Shown one piece after another: positions 9,016 through 18,022 of a DNA stretch of 57,117 bases. Under the pieces are notes generated by a model, which saw only the letters and a program-made list of their open reading frames with translations, did no database searches and was not told the origin of the DNA. The stretch's first letter is position 1. The number at the start of each line of letters is the position of its first letter. The position numbers and the translations under genes were made by a program. Source of the DNA: Hyphomonadaceae bacterium (GTDB lineage: Bacteria; Pseudomonadota; Alphaproteobacteria; Caulobacterales; Aquidulcibacteraceae); NCBI GenBank assembly GCA_019753175.1, contig JAIELK010000023.1, positions 1 through 57,117 of the forward strand, read 5' to 3'.

Positions 9016-9656
9016 GCAAAGTTCCGCCGGAAGCGCCAAAGGACTGCCCGCTCTGTCCGCGCCTCGTCGCCTATCGGAAGGATAATGCGGCAGTGCAGCC
9101 CACTTGGTTCAATGGCGCTGCACCCTCGTTCGGCGATGTGGACGCTCGGCTGCTGATCGTCGGGCTCGCGCCCGGCCGCACCGGCGCAAACCGCACAGGC
9201 CGGCCCTTCACTGGCGACTACGCCGGCGACCTGCTTTACGGCACGCTCAAGACGCTCGGGCTGGCGGAAGGCGAGTATCGCGCCGACCCTGGCGACGGCT
9301 TCGTGCTCAAAGGCGCGATGATCACCAACGCGGTGCGCTGTGCGCCGCCGGAGAACAAGCCCACGCCAGCGGAGATTGCGACCTGCCGCCCCTTCCTCAA
9401 TGCACGCATGGCGGCCTTGCCCAATCTGCGCGCACTCGTCGCCCTCGGCGCCATCGCTCACGAGAGCGTGCTGCGCGCACACGGCCTAGCGCTCAACGGC
9501 AACAAGTTCGGCCATGGCGCTGAAGTCGCACTGCCGAATGGACGCATACTCGTTTCAAGCTACCATTGCTCGCGCTACAATACGCAAACGCGGCGGCTTA
9601 CAGCGGAAATGTTCGAGGCAGTGATGGCGCGGGCCAAGGCGTTGGCGGAGCTCTAA
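9012..9656 (+). CDS. Uracil-DNA glycosylase, family 5 (UDGb type)
   Basis: It removes uracil, and in family members other deaminated bases, to start base excision repair. The N-terminal CPLCPRL pair and the later VRCAPPENK...TC pair are the four cysteines expected to bind a 4Fe-4S cluster. LIVGLAPGRTGANRTGRPFTGD is the motif A region, where family 5 enzymes lack the usual catalytic Asp/Asn. SSYHCSRYNTQTRRLT matches the family 5 C-terminal histidine motif. Length is 214 residues from a GTG start that overlaps the NYN stop. Its own stop interlocks with the convergent TPR gene. Confidence 0.9.
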   Translation: MSKVPPEAPKDCPLCPRLVAYRKDNAAVQPTWFNGAAPSFGDVDARLLIVGLAPGRTGANRTGRPFTGDYAGDLLYGTLKTLGLAEGEYRADPGDGFVLKGAMITNAVRCAPPENKPTPAEIATCRPFLNARMAALPNLRALVALGAIAHESVLRAHGLALNGNKFGHGAEVALPNGRILVSSYHCSRYNTQTRRLTAEMFEAVMARAKALAEL

Positions 9657-10480
9657 GGCGTCACGCCATAGGCCGCGTATTGCGCAGCTATGCCGGGCTG
9701 GGCTTGCTCGGCTGCGGCAATATCGGCCTCGCCGTCCAATCTCATGCCAAGCCGCAGCAGCGCGACGCCGCGACCAAAACGGAAGTGCGGTTCGTCAGGC
9801 CGCGCGTTCACCGCCGCTTCGTAGTCGGCAAGCGCCTCGACATAGTTCCCCAGCTTGAGGTGGACGAGACCGCGACTGTCGTGGAACGCGGCCTCGCCTG
9901 GCGCGAGGCGCAGCGCTTCGTTGCAGTCCCCCAGGGCGTACTCGAGCTGCTCGCCCTCCACCGCGCGCAGCCAGCAGCGATTGTTCCACAAGTCGGCGTT
10001 GCCGGGGTCGAGCGCGATTGCCTCCATGAGCTGCTCCAGCTCGTTCGCCTGCGCAGTGTTCAGCAAGCTCATGGCCGACGCACGCAGTGAAGACGCGTAG
10101 GAGTTCGGATCGCGCGCCAGCGCCGCGTCGAAGTCAAGGATAGCGCTTTGGTAGGCGCCACGCGCCTGATGCGCGAGGCCCCGTTCGACATAAGCCTCGA
10201 CGAAGTCTGGATTCATGCGCAAAGCCCGGCCGAAATCGGCGATGGCGCGAACGTGTTGACCGCGTTGCGCGCGCTCCAGGCCACGCTGGAACAACGCCTG
10301 GGCACGCCGCTCAGGCGCGCTTGCATCAGAAGCGACGATGAAAGAACAGGCGCCCAGGCGCTGCGCCGGAATGACGCTGTTCTGACAAAGCTGCCATTGC
10401 TGCTCGATCGACGCAGGCGTCTCCGCCGGCATGCAGGCGGCCGCCAGAGCCAACAATGCAAGCGCCCCCCACCGTTTCAT
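9653..10480 (-). CDS. TPR-repeat lipoprotein
   Basis: A signal peptide ending in ALAAAC (Cys16) marks a lipoprotein. The rest is at least four tetratricopeptide repeats (for example ALFQRGLERAQRGQHVRAI and EAYVERGLAHQARGAYQSAI), which suggest a periplasmic protein-binding scaffold; no enzymatic domain is visible. Length is 275 residues. The ATG overlaps the smpB stop by one base, so it belongs to the dapA-smpB unit. The partner is unknown. Confidence 0.85.
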   Translation of the reverse strand: MKRWGALALLALAAACMPAETPASIEQQWQLCQNSVIPAQRLGACSFIVASDASAPERRAQALFQRGLERAQRGQHVRAIADFGRALRMNPDFVEAYVERGLAHQARGAYQSAILDFDAALARDPNSYASSLRASAMSLLNTAQANELEQLMEAIALDPGNADLWNNRCWLRAVEGEQLEYALGDCNEALRLAPGEAAFHDSRGLVHLKLGNYVEALADYEAAVNARPDEPHFRFGRGVALLRLGMRLDGEADIAAAEQAQPGIAAQYAAYGVTP

Positions 10481-10953
10481 CAGCCCTTATCCCGCAACAA
10501 TCTAGATTGCTGACGCTTCCAGTCGCGGTCCTTGCTCGCTTCGCGCTTGTCGTGCGCCTTCTTGCCCTTGGCGAGCGCGATCTCGACCTTCGCCACGCCG
10601 CGATCGTTGAAGTAGAGCTTCAGCGGCGCGATAGTGCGTCCTTCCCGCTCGACCGCGCCAATCAAACGCTTGAGTTCGCGACTGCGGACCAGCAGCTTGC
10701 GCGGCCGCCTCGGCTCATGATTGAACTGGCCCGCCGGTGGGTATTCCGGGATCGTGGCGTTGATCAGCCAAAGCTCGCCGCGTTCGGCGCTGGCGTAGCT
10801 CTCGGCGATATTAGCGCGGCCGTTGCGCAAAGATTTTACCTCGGTGCCGAGCAATTGAATGCCGGCCTCGAGCGTGTCTTCGACAAAGTAATCGAACCGC
10901 GCTCGACGGTTGTCAGCGATCAGCTTGCGCGGCGGTTCGGGCTTCTTGGCCAT
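10480..10953 (-). CDS. smpB: SsrA-binding protein SmpB
   Basis: SmpB binds tmRNA and delivers it to stalled ribosomes for trans-translation. The family signature runs from [20 protein letters not shown] through [13 protein letters not shown], and the C-terminal basic tail [17 protein letters not shown] is the part that enters the mRNA channel. Length is 157 residues from the ATG at 10953, one base after the dapA stop. No tmRNA gene is visible in this window. Confidence 0.96.
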   Translation of the reverse strand: MAKKPEPPRKLIADNRRARFDYFVEDTLEAGIQLLGTEVKSLRNGRANIAESYASAERGELWLINATIPEYPPAGQFNHEPRRPRKLLVRSRELKRLIGAVEREGRTIAPLKLYFNDRGVAKVEIALAKGKKAHDKREASKDRDWKRQQSRLLRDKG

Positions 10954-10954
10954 G

Positions 10955-11866
10955 TCAGATGAGCCCCGCGTGAGCCATGGCGGCGCGAATCTCGGCCTTG
11001 GCGGCGTCGCCGCACGCCATGAGCGGCAGACGCACCTCCTCGCTGCAGAGCCCCAACAGCGACAATGCGTATTTAGTCGGCGCTGGCGATGGCTCGGCAA
11101 ACAGCGCCTTGTGCAGCGGCGACAAGCGCTCGTCGATCACCCGGGCGGCGCCAAAGTCGCCGCTGAGCGTCGCCTCCTGCATCTGCGCGAACAGAGCTGG
11201 TGCGACATTGGCCGTCACGGAGATGCAGCCGCGTCCGCCATGCGCGTTGAAACCAAGCGCTGAGCCGTCGTCGCCGGAGAGGAGTACGAAGGAGACTCCG
11301 CACGCAGCGCGATGGCGCGCGACGCGCGACATATCCCCGGTAGCGTCCTTGACCCCCACGACATTGGGCAATTGCGCGATCTGCCCCATCGTATCCACCG
11401 AGATGTCGACGACGGTGCGGCCAGGCACGTTGTAGGCGATGATGGGAATGTCCACAGCGTCATTGATGGCCCGGAAATGTGCGATGATCCCAGCCTGGCT
11501 CGGCTTGTTGTAGTATGGCGCCACGACGAGCACGGCGTCAGCGCCCGCGGCCTGCGCGGCTTTCGCCAGTTCGATCGCGTGGCTGGTGTTGTTGGAGCCG
11601 GCGCCGGCGATGACCGGCGTCTTGCCCGCCGCTGCCTCGGCGCACAGCGCGATGACCCGCGCCTGTTCGTCGGCGCCAAGGGTCACGCTCTCCCCGGTGG
11701 TGCCGCAGGGGACCAATCCATGCGCGCCCGCGGCCAACTGGCGCTCGACCAACGCCTGGAACGCGCCCTCATCGACCTTTCCGCCGCGAAAGGGGGTCAC
11801 CAGCGCGGGGATCGAACCCCGGATCGCTTGTGTGACAGTTCCGGCACGGTCGCGGCGTTGTGTCAT
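10955..11866 (-). CDS. dapA: 4-hydroxy-tetrahydrodipicolinate synthase
   Basis: DapA condenses pyruvate with aspartate semialdehyde, the committed step to diaminopimelate and lysine. The pyruvate-binding loop PCGTTGES, the tyrosine region [10 protein letters not shown] and the Schiff-base lysine in [10 protein letters not shown] are all present. The ATG at 11866 gives 303 residues; a GTG at 11884 would add six. It diverges from the lytic transglycosylase, an association with peptidoglycan metabolism, and heads the dapA-smpB-TPR unit. Confidence 0.95.
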   Translation of the reverse strand: MTQRRDRAGTVTQAIRGSIPALVTPFRGGKVDEGAFQALVERQLAAGAHGLVPCGTTGESVTLGADEQARVIALCAEAAAGKTPVIAGAGSNNTSHAIELAKAAQAAGADAVLVVAPYYNKPSQAGIIAHFRAINDAVDIPIIAYNVPGRTVVDISVDTMGQIAQLPNVVGVKDATGDMSRVARHRAACGVSFVLLSGDDGSALGFNAHGGRGCISVTANVAPALFAQMQEATLSGDFGAARVIDERLSPLHKALFAEPSPAPTKYALSLLGLCSEEVRLPLMACGDAAKAEIRAAMAHAGLI

Positions 11867-11954
11867 CGGCGCGATTCCTGCCACACTGGGGCGTCAGGTT
11901 AAATAGCGCCTGGTCCTTTGGGCCGTCGATCGCCAAACGTGGAGGCTGGAGCGT

Positions 11955-14015
11955 ATGACCGCCGGGAAAGGCATCAGCGTCGTCCTCATTGCCGCGGCCG
12001 CCAGTATCGCCCTGGTGACCTCAGGCGAGGGACAGCCCGAGATCGCGCCGACGCCGGCCGCCGCGACCGATACGGCGACCGCGCGGCCGTCGGCCACGAG
12101 CCCGTCGGAGCGAATGCGGCTGCGTGACGGCCTGAGCGCGGCGCAGTCCGGCGACTGGGCGGGCCTCACGCAACTGCGCGACGGCGCTGTCGATCCCTTG
12201 GTGCGGCGCATGTTGCAGTGGCGGTTTGCCTCTTCCCAGGAGGCCCCGCTCTATTTCAGCGAGATCTCGCAGGCGCTCAACGAATTGCAGGGCTGGCCGG
12301 GGCGTACGACGATGCGCACGCGCGCCGAGCAGGCCATTTTCGACACGGCCATGTCTGCGCCAGAACGGATTGCATTCCTGAGACAGGACGGCGGCCCGCT
12401 CACCGGCGATGGCAAGATCGCGCTGGCGATCGCTTTGCAGGAGCTTGGGCAGCGCTCGGAAGCCAACCAGATCGCGAGGGCGGCCTGGCGCGAAGACACG
12501 CTGACGCCCGCCGCCGAAGCCCGCGCGCTCGCCCAGTTCAACACAGCCTTGAGCAGCGAAGACCATGCCGCCCGGGCCGACGCCTTGCTCTGGCGCGGGC
12601 AGCGTTCCGCCGCGCAGGCGCTCGCTTCGCGTATCCCAACGGCGGACCGATTGGTCATGAATGCGCGCATCGCACTGCAGACGCGCGCGCGGCGCGGTTT
12701 GCAGGCCGCTGTGGACGCGGTGCCATCGTCGCGCGAAGACAATCCGGGGTTCATGTATGACCGCGCCGTCTATCGGCGGCGCACTGGACAGCCGGAGACA
12801 GCCCTTGAACTGATGGTCGGCATCGACGGGCGCCAAGCGCCGGCGTTTGCCAGAGATGACATTCAACGCGAACGCCGCCTCTACCTGCCGCGCGCGCTGC
12901 GGGCCGGCAGTTATCGCCAAGCCTACGCGCTTGTTTCCAATCACGGCCTGACGTCAGGCGAAGCGTTCGCCGACGCCGAGTGGCTGTCGGGCTGGATTTC
13001 GCTGCGCTATCTGGGCCAGCCACAGCGCGCAGCCGAGCACTTCTCGCATCTGAGTGAGAACGTTTCCTCGCCTGTCTCACTCTCGCGCGCGCTCTATTGG
13101 CGGGCGGAAGCCGCGCGCGCGCTTGGCGACGGACCCGAGTCCGAACGCCTGCTAGCCGAAGCAGCCCGATTCAGTTTCACCTATTACGGCCAACTCGCCG
13201 CCACGCGCGGCAACCGCGAAGCCACGCTGCAGCTCCCCGACACCGCCACCGTCAGCAGTGCTGTCCGCGCCCGTTTCGAGGCGCGTGAGCTGGTGCGGGC
13301 CCTGCGGCTGATCTCAGACACGGGCGTGCCGCGCGACTTCGAATCGATCGCGTTCTTTCTTGACGACACGCTGGAAGATCCCCTGGAGATTGAACTGCTT
13401 TCGCAGATGGCGCGTGAGCAATCCTACCCGCGCACGGCTTTGCGCAGCGCCAAGGCCGGGCTATTCCGCAACGTGGTGGCGGCGAATGCAGCCTATCCGG
13501 TCATCGAGCTGCCTTCGATCGTGCGTTCACGCGGCCGTCCAGAACCCGCGCTGATTCACGCGATCATCCGGCAGGAAAGCGAATTCGATCCGCGCGCGGT
13601 CTCTCACGCAAACGCCCATGGCCTGATGCAGCTCATTCCAACCACCGCGCGCCTCCAGGCTCAGCGGGAGGGCATGACCTATCAGCGCGCGGCGCTGACC
13701 GCCGACCCGCAATACAACGTCACCCTCGGTTCCGCTCATCTCGCGGACCTCATCGACAATTACGGCGGCTCTTACATTCTCGCGATCGCCGCCTATAACG
13801 CCGGCCCCGGCAATGTGAGCGAGTGGATCGGCGATTGGGGCGATCCACGCTCGCGTTCTGTCGACGCAGTGGACTGGATCGAGTTGATCCCGTTCTCCGA
13901 GACCCGCAATTACGTCCAGCGTGTCACCGAGAATTTGCAGGTGTATCGGCATCGCCTCGCGGGACGCCCCACGCCCATAGAACTCGAGCGCGACCTCGAA
14001 CGCGGCAGTTACTAG
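11955..14015 (+). CDS. Soluble lytic murein transglycosylase (Slt family)
   Basis: The enzyme cleaves the MurNAc-GlcNAc bond with 1,6-anhydro product formation. It has 686 residues: an N-terminal export signal (about 1-25), a long alpha-helical superhelix region (about 60-500), and a C-terminal SLT domain with the catalytic Glu in AIIRQESEFDPRAVS, then GLMQLIPTTA and AAYNAGPGNV. FSETRNYVQRV closes the domain as in Slt70. GGAGGCTGGAG precedes the ATG. Its stop codon interlocks with that of the convergent dehydratase gene. Confidence 0.93.
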   Translation: MTAGKGISVVLIAAAASIALVTSGEGQPEIAPTPAAATDTATARPSATSPSERMRLRDGLSAAQSGDWAGLTQLRDGAVDPLVRRMLQWRFASSQEAPLYFSEISQALNELQGWPGRTTMRTRAEQAIFDTAMSAPERIAFLRQDGGPLTGDGKIALAIALQELGQRSEANQIARAAWREDTLTPAAEARALAQFNTALSSEDHAARADALLWRGQRSAAQALASRIPTADRLVMNARIALQTRARRGLQAAVDAVPSSREDNPGFMYDRAVYRRRTGQPETALELMVGIDGRQAPAFARDDIQRERRLYLPRALRAGSYRQAYALVSNHGLTSGEAFADAEWLSGWISLRYLGQPQRAAEHFSHLSENVSSPVSLSRALYWRAEAARALGDGPESERLLAEAARFSFTYYGQLAATRGNREATLQLPDTATVSSAVRARFEARELVRALRLISDTGVPRDFESIAFFLDDTLEDPLEIELLSQMAREQSYPRTALRSAKAGLFRNVVAANAAYPVIELPSIVRSRGRPEPALIHAIIRQESEFDPRAVSHANAHGLMQLIPTTARLQAQREGMTYQRAALTADPQYNVTLGSAHLADLIDNYGGSYILAIAAYNAGPGNVSEWIGDWGDPRSRSVDAVDWIELIPFSETRNYVQRVTENLQVYRHRLAGRPTPIELERDLERGSY

Positions 14016-14956
14016 GCAATCGCTGCGGCAAACGTCTCAGCGTCGACATTGCCGCCGCTGGCGACAAGGGCCACCGTTTTGCCTCCGAGCTCCATACCGC
14101 CTTCGAGCACCGCAGCGAGCCCGGCGGCGCCCGACGGCTCGAGCACCAGCTTCAGATTGCGAAACGCGAACTTCATGGCGCGCCGCACCGCTTCGTCGTC
14201 CACGCCCACTGCCGCTGCGAAACGCTCGCGCGCGATAGCATAGGGCAGCTCGCCCATGCTCTCGCTGAGCAACCCGTCGCAGATAGATCGAATACCAGGA
14301 GCATTCCGCTGAATCGCTCCACTCGCAAGCGTGCGCGCGATGTCGTCGTGCGCCTTGGGCTCGACAGCGATGATGGCGGCCTTCGGCAAGCCGAGCGCGA
14401 CGCCCGCCGCGAGCCCGCCGCCGCTCGCGGGCACAAAGGCGAAGTCGGGCGAGAGCTCCTCAGCGATCTCAAGACCAACTGTGCCTTGTCCCGCAATCAC
14501 AAATGGATCGTCAAACGGCTTGATCAGGCTTGCGCCCGTCTCCGCTGAAAGCCGTGCGCCAATGGCCTCGCGGCTGTCCTTCACGCGATCGAAGGTGACC
14601 ACGGTCGCGCCATTGCCGCGTACGGTTTCAAGTTTGATGCGGGGGGCGTCCGCCGGCATTACAATCGTGGCCCGAACGCCGAACAGCTTCGCCGCGGTCG
14701 AAACCGCAATCGCGTGATTGCCCGAGGAAAACGCAATCACGCCACGCGACCGAACATCCGGCGCCAGAGCCAGGATCGCGTTCGTCGCACCGCGCATCTT
14801 GAATGCGCCGCCGCGCTGCAGGTTCTCAGCCTTCACCCAGACGCGCGCGCCTGTGGCTTCATCCAGGGCGCCATTGCGCAGCAACGGCGTGCGCACCACG
14901 ACGCCTCTGATGCGTTCAGCCGCAGCACGAACATTTTCAATCGTCGGAGGCGTCAT
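14012..14956 (-). CDS. PLP-dependent threonine/serine dehydratase-family enzyme
   Basis: This is a fold-type II PLP enzyme of the threonine deaminase/serine racemase group. Lys53 lies in GGAFKMRGA and should bind PLP; FSSGNHAIAV and PASGGGLAAG are the substrate- and phosphate-binding loops. The 314-residue length has no C-terminal ACT regulatory domain, so it resembles catabolic TdcB or serine racemase rather than IlvA. Specificity cannot be told from sequence. Its start overlaps the hrpB stop (ATGA). Confidence 0.85.
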   Translation of the reverse strand: MTPPTIENVRAAAERIRGVVVRTPLLRNGALDEATGARVWVKAENLQRGGAFKMRGATNAILALAPDVRSRGVIAFSSGNHAIAVSTAAKLFGVRATIVMPADAPRIKLETVRGNGATVVTFDRVKDSREAIGARLSAETGASLIKPFDDPFVIAGQGTVGLEIAEELSPDFAFVPASGGGLAAGVALGLPKAAIIAVEPKAHDDIARTLASGAIQRNAPGIRSICDGLLSESMGELPYAIARERFAAAVGVDDEAVRRAMKFAFRNLKLVLEPSGAAGLAAVLEGGMELGGKTVALVASGGNVDAETFAAAIA

Positions 14957-17409
14957 CCGGAGCCTTTCGGTTTTGCGCGTCGCGTCGGCGGCGCGCTCAA
15001 GGGATCTTCGGGCCAAGGGTGTTTTGGGTAGCGCCCGCGCATCTCGCTGCGCACCGCAGCGTAAGACCCGCGCCAGAAACCTGGCAAATCCTTGGTTGTT
15101 TGTACTGGACGATGCGCTGGAGACAACAGGCGCAGCGCGAGCGGAACGCGCCCGCCCGCCACGCAGGGATGCTGGTCCAGCCCAAACAATTCCTGCAGCC
15201 GTACATCGAGGGCTGGGCCCCCTTCGGCGAGATAGTCAAGCGCGAGCGACGACCCGGCCGGCGTGTCGAAGCGTGCAGGCGCCAGCTGATCGAGGCGCCG
15301 CTTCAGATCGAACGGAAGCGTATCGGAAAGCGCGCGAGCCACATCCACGCTACTCAGTCGTGAAACGCCCTCAAGCGCCGGCGCGAGCCAGTCGTCGAGA
15401 GACACCAGCAATGCGGCATCGCTCCAGTCAGGCCAAGACTGAGGCTCCATGCCACGCAACAACGCCACGCGCGCCCTGAGCTGCACGGCTGGCTCGTTCC
15501 AGTCGAGTGCTAACAAACCCTTGTCGCGCACCGACTCCAGCAACGCCGCGCGCAGGGCCTCTCCCGAAATACGCTCGAGCGGCGCCTCCCACAACACGAC
15601 TTGGCCCAAGCGGCGCTGCCGTCGGCCGCGTACGCCGCCGCTGGCGTCAACTTCGGTCCACACACTCTCGACGATCTCCGCCGCAAACATCGTTTCGATA
15701 TCCGATAGCGGGATTGGCGCAGCGAGCAGCACTTGCGCGCGCCCAGCAGCGCCGGCGATGTCGGCGATCACCAGATAGGGTTCGCGCGCCAGCGGCGATG
15801 CTTCGTCCACGCTGGCCGCGCGGCCACTCACCATGGTGAAGCTTGCGCCACGGCCTTTGCCGATGCGATCAGGATACGCAAGCGCAAGGACGGCGCCGGC
15901 GCGCTCCTCATTTTGCTCGCCGCGCTGGCCGCCGGCGGCTTTGGCGATGCGATCAGCCAATGCGCGCGACGCTTCCGCACGCTGACCGCGCTCACCAGCG
16001 AAGCGATGCAAGCGCTCGCGCAGATCGACGCCACGGCCGCCAAGCCCTTGTTCCGTGAGCAGCACCGCGATCCGCGCGGCAAGCCCCGCCTCGTTCTTCT
16101 CGGCGGCGGCTAACACCATGTGCGCCAGTCGCGGCGGTAGCGGCAGTCGCGAAAGCGCGTGGCCATGCGATGTAAGAATGCCCCGATCGTCGAGCGCGCC
16201 GATCCGCTTCAGCAAGGCGACCGCCTCGTTCCAGGCCGGTGGTGGCGGCGGATCAAGCCAAGCCAGTTTCGTCGGGTCGCCAACGCCCCAAGCCGCGAGA
16301 TCAAGCACGAGGCCGGAGAGGTCGGCGTCCAGAATTTCCGGGCGTTCGAAAGCGGGGAGCGCCCGCGTTTCGCCTTCGCTCCAGAGCCGCCAACAGGCGC
16401 CGGGCTCCAGGCGCCCCGCGCGCCCTGCGCGTTGCGTCACGGCTGCTTGGCTGGCGCGCACGGTTTCGAGACGCGACAAGCCAAGCGCCGGTTCGTAGCG
16501 GGGCCGGCGCGCGAGACCCGCATCGATGACAATGCGTACGCCGTCGATGGTGAGGCTTGTCTCCGCAATCGAGGTCGCCAGCACGACTTTGCGGCGGCCC
16601 GCCGGCGCCGGCGCAATGGCCGCATCCTGATCGGCGGCGCTCATGGCCCCGTAGAGCGGCCGAACGTCGACCGTCGTATCTGTCAGGCTCGCACGCAGGG
16701 CCTCAACGGTGCGTTCGATCTCGCGTACGCCCGGCAGAAACACGAGTGCGCTGCCGGGTTCAGCCGCCAACGCAGCGCGCACGGCCGCAGCGACCTCATC
16801 CTCCAGTCGTGCGCGCTGATCGCGCGGGCGATACAGGATGCGAACCGGAAACATCCGCCCTTCGCTGACAATCACCGGCGCATCGCCCAACAGCGCCGCG
16901 ACCCGCACCGCGTCCAATGTCGCCGACATAACCACTAGGCGCAGATCTGGCCGGAGCGCGCTTTGCGCGTCGCGCGCGAGCGCAAGTCCGAGATCGCCCT
17001 CAAGGCTCCGCTCGTGAAATTCATCGAACAGAACCGCAGCGACGCCCTTGAGTTCGGGGTCGTCGAGGACCATGCGCGTGAACACGCCCTCGGTGACAAC
17101 CTCAATGCGCGTCTTGGCGCTGATCTTGGAATCGAGCCGCACGCGATAACCGATGCTTTCTCCGACGCGCTCGCCGCGTTCACCGGCCATGCGTGCGGCG
17201 GCGGCGCGCGCGGCGATGCGGCGCGGCGCAAGCAGGATGATCTTCCCGGACCTTGACCATTCCTGGTCCAACAGAGCCGGCGGGACACGCGTGGTCTTGC
17301 CGGCGCCCGGGGGCGCGACCAGCACGGCCGCATTGCCCCGCCCGAGCGCCTCGCGCAGCTGGGGAAGCGCGTCGTCAACCGGCAATCGCTGGCGTGGTGG
17401 TTGGTCCAT
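14953..17409 (-). CDS. hrpB: ATP-dependent helicase HrpB
   Basis: This is a DEAH-box superfamily 2 helicase. Walker A is APPGAGKTTRVP, the Walker B box is DEFHERS as typical for HrpB (rather than DEAH), motif III is VMSATLD, and motif VI is TQRAGRAGRLEPG. The HrpB-specific C-terminal domain fills the rest. The ATG at 17409 gives 818 residues, the normal length; in-frame sequence upstream overlaps the opposite-strand lipoprotein promoter and start. The cellular role of HrpB is not well defined; an RNA substrate is likely from the family. Confidence 0.93.
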   Translation of the reverse strand: MDQPPRQRLPVDDALPQLREALGRGNAAVLVAPPGAGKTTRVPPALLDQEWSRSGKIILLAPRRIAARAAAARMAGERGERVGESIGYRVRLDSKISAKTRIEVVTEGVFTRMVLDDPELKGVAAVLFDEFHERSLEGDLGLALARDAQSALRPDLRLVVMSATLDAVRVAALLGDAPVIVSEGRMFPVRILYRPRDQRARLEDEVAAAVRAALAAEPGSALVFLPGVREIERTVEALRASLTDTTVDVRPLYGAMSAADQDAAIAPAPAGRRKVVLATSIAETSLTIDGVRIVIDAGLARRPRYEPALGLSRLETVRASQAAVTQRAGRAGRLEPGACWRLWSEGETRALPAFERPEILDADLSGLVLDLAAWGVGDPTKLAWLDPPPPPAWNEAVALLKRIGALDDRGILTSHGHALSRLPLPPRLAHMVLAAAEKNEAGLAARIAVLLTEQGLGGRGVDLRERLHRFAGERGQRAEASRALADRIAKAAGGQRGEQNEERAGAVLALAYPDRIGKGRGASFTMVSGRAASVDEASPLAREPYLVIADIAGAAGRAQVLLAAPIPLSDIETMFAAEIVESVWTEVDASGGVRGRRQRRLGQVVLWEAPLERISGEALRAALLESVRDKGLLALDWNEPAVQLRARVALLRGMEPQSWPDWSDAALLVSLDDWLAPALEGVSRLSSVDVARALSDTLPFDLKRRLDQLAPARFDTPAGSSLALDYLAEGGPALDVRLQELFGLDQHPCVAGGRVPLALRLLSPAHRPVQTTKDLPGFWRGSYAAVRSEMRGRYPKHPWPEDPLSAPPTRRAKPKGSG

Positions 17410-17420
17410 GTCTCGCCGCA

Positions 17421-17450
17421 TTGGTATGGTTCGGCCAGTTGGCATATAGT
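17421..17450 (+). promoter_or_regulatory. Putative promoter of the 17477 lipoprotein
   Basis: TTGGTA at 17421-17426 and TATAGT at 17445-17450 are separated by 18 bases, 26 bases before the lipoprotein start. Start-site data are lacking. Confidence 0.35.
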
Positions 17451-17476
17451 GGGTCGGCGGAACGGGAGGCGAATCC

Positions 17477-18022
17477 ATGCAATCGAAAGCTCTGGCCACG
17501 CTGGCGGCGGTGCTGCTCTTAGGGCTCGCCGCCGCGGCCTGCTCCACCGGCCGCACCGCCGATACAAGACGGGGCGTTACCGATGCGGCCGCCTCGCCTT
17601 TGCGAGACGTGAACCTCATCCGGCAAGAGATTCCGCTGTTATTGCGAAACCTCGACTATCCCTATTCAACCGTCACGCTCACCGACTGCTCGACGGTCGC
17701 ACGCGAAATCGGCGCGCTCGACGCGGTGCTCGGCCCTGAGAGTTTTCAGCCGGGTCCCGACCGCAACATCTGGGATCGCAGCGGCGACTTCGTCGAAGAG
17801 CAGGCGATCGACGCCGCGCAAGACACGGCGCAGGACTTGATTCCGTTCCGTTCCTGGGTACGCCGGCTCTCCGGCGCGAGCCGCGCGGAACGCGAAGCGT
17901 TGCGCGCTTTCGCCAACGGCCAGCAGCGCCGCACATTCCTGCGCGGCTATGGCGCCTCGCTCGGCTGCGTGAACATTATCCCCCCGCCGCCACCGCCCGA
18001 GACCCAGCGTCGCCGGCGCTGA
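17477..18022 (+). CDS. Hypothetical lipoprotein
   Basis: I do not recognise this 181-residue protein. It has a lipoprotein signal (hydrophobic run then AAAAC, Cys22) and a mostly helical body rich in Asp, Glu and Arg. Two further cysteines (TDCS near residue 73 and LGCVN near 165) could form a disulfide. The tail is proline- and arginine-rich. GGGAGGCGAATCC before the ATG is a strong ribosome site. It is a single-gene unit between hrpB and tgt. Its last 47 bases run over the 3' end of the convergent tgt gene. Confidence 0.75.
   Translation: MQSKALATLAAVLLLGLAAAACSTGRTADTRRGVTDAAASPLRDVNLIRQEIPLLLRNLDYPYSTVTLTDCSTVAREIGALDAVLGPESFQPGPDRNIWDRSGDFVEEQAIDAAQDTAQDLIPFRSWVRRLSGASRAEREALRAFANGQQRRTFLRGYGASLGCVNIIPPPPPPETQRRRR

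Noticed and set aside
10480-10953. tmRNA gene near smpB
   Set aside because: Both sides of smpB are protein genes with almost no spacing; no tRNA-like ends are visible.
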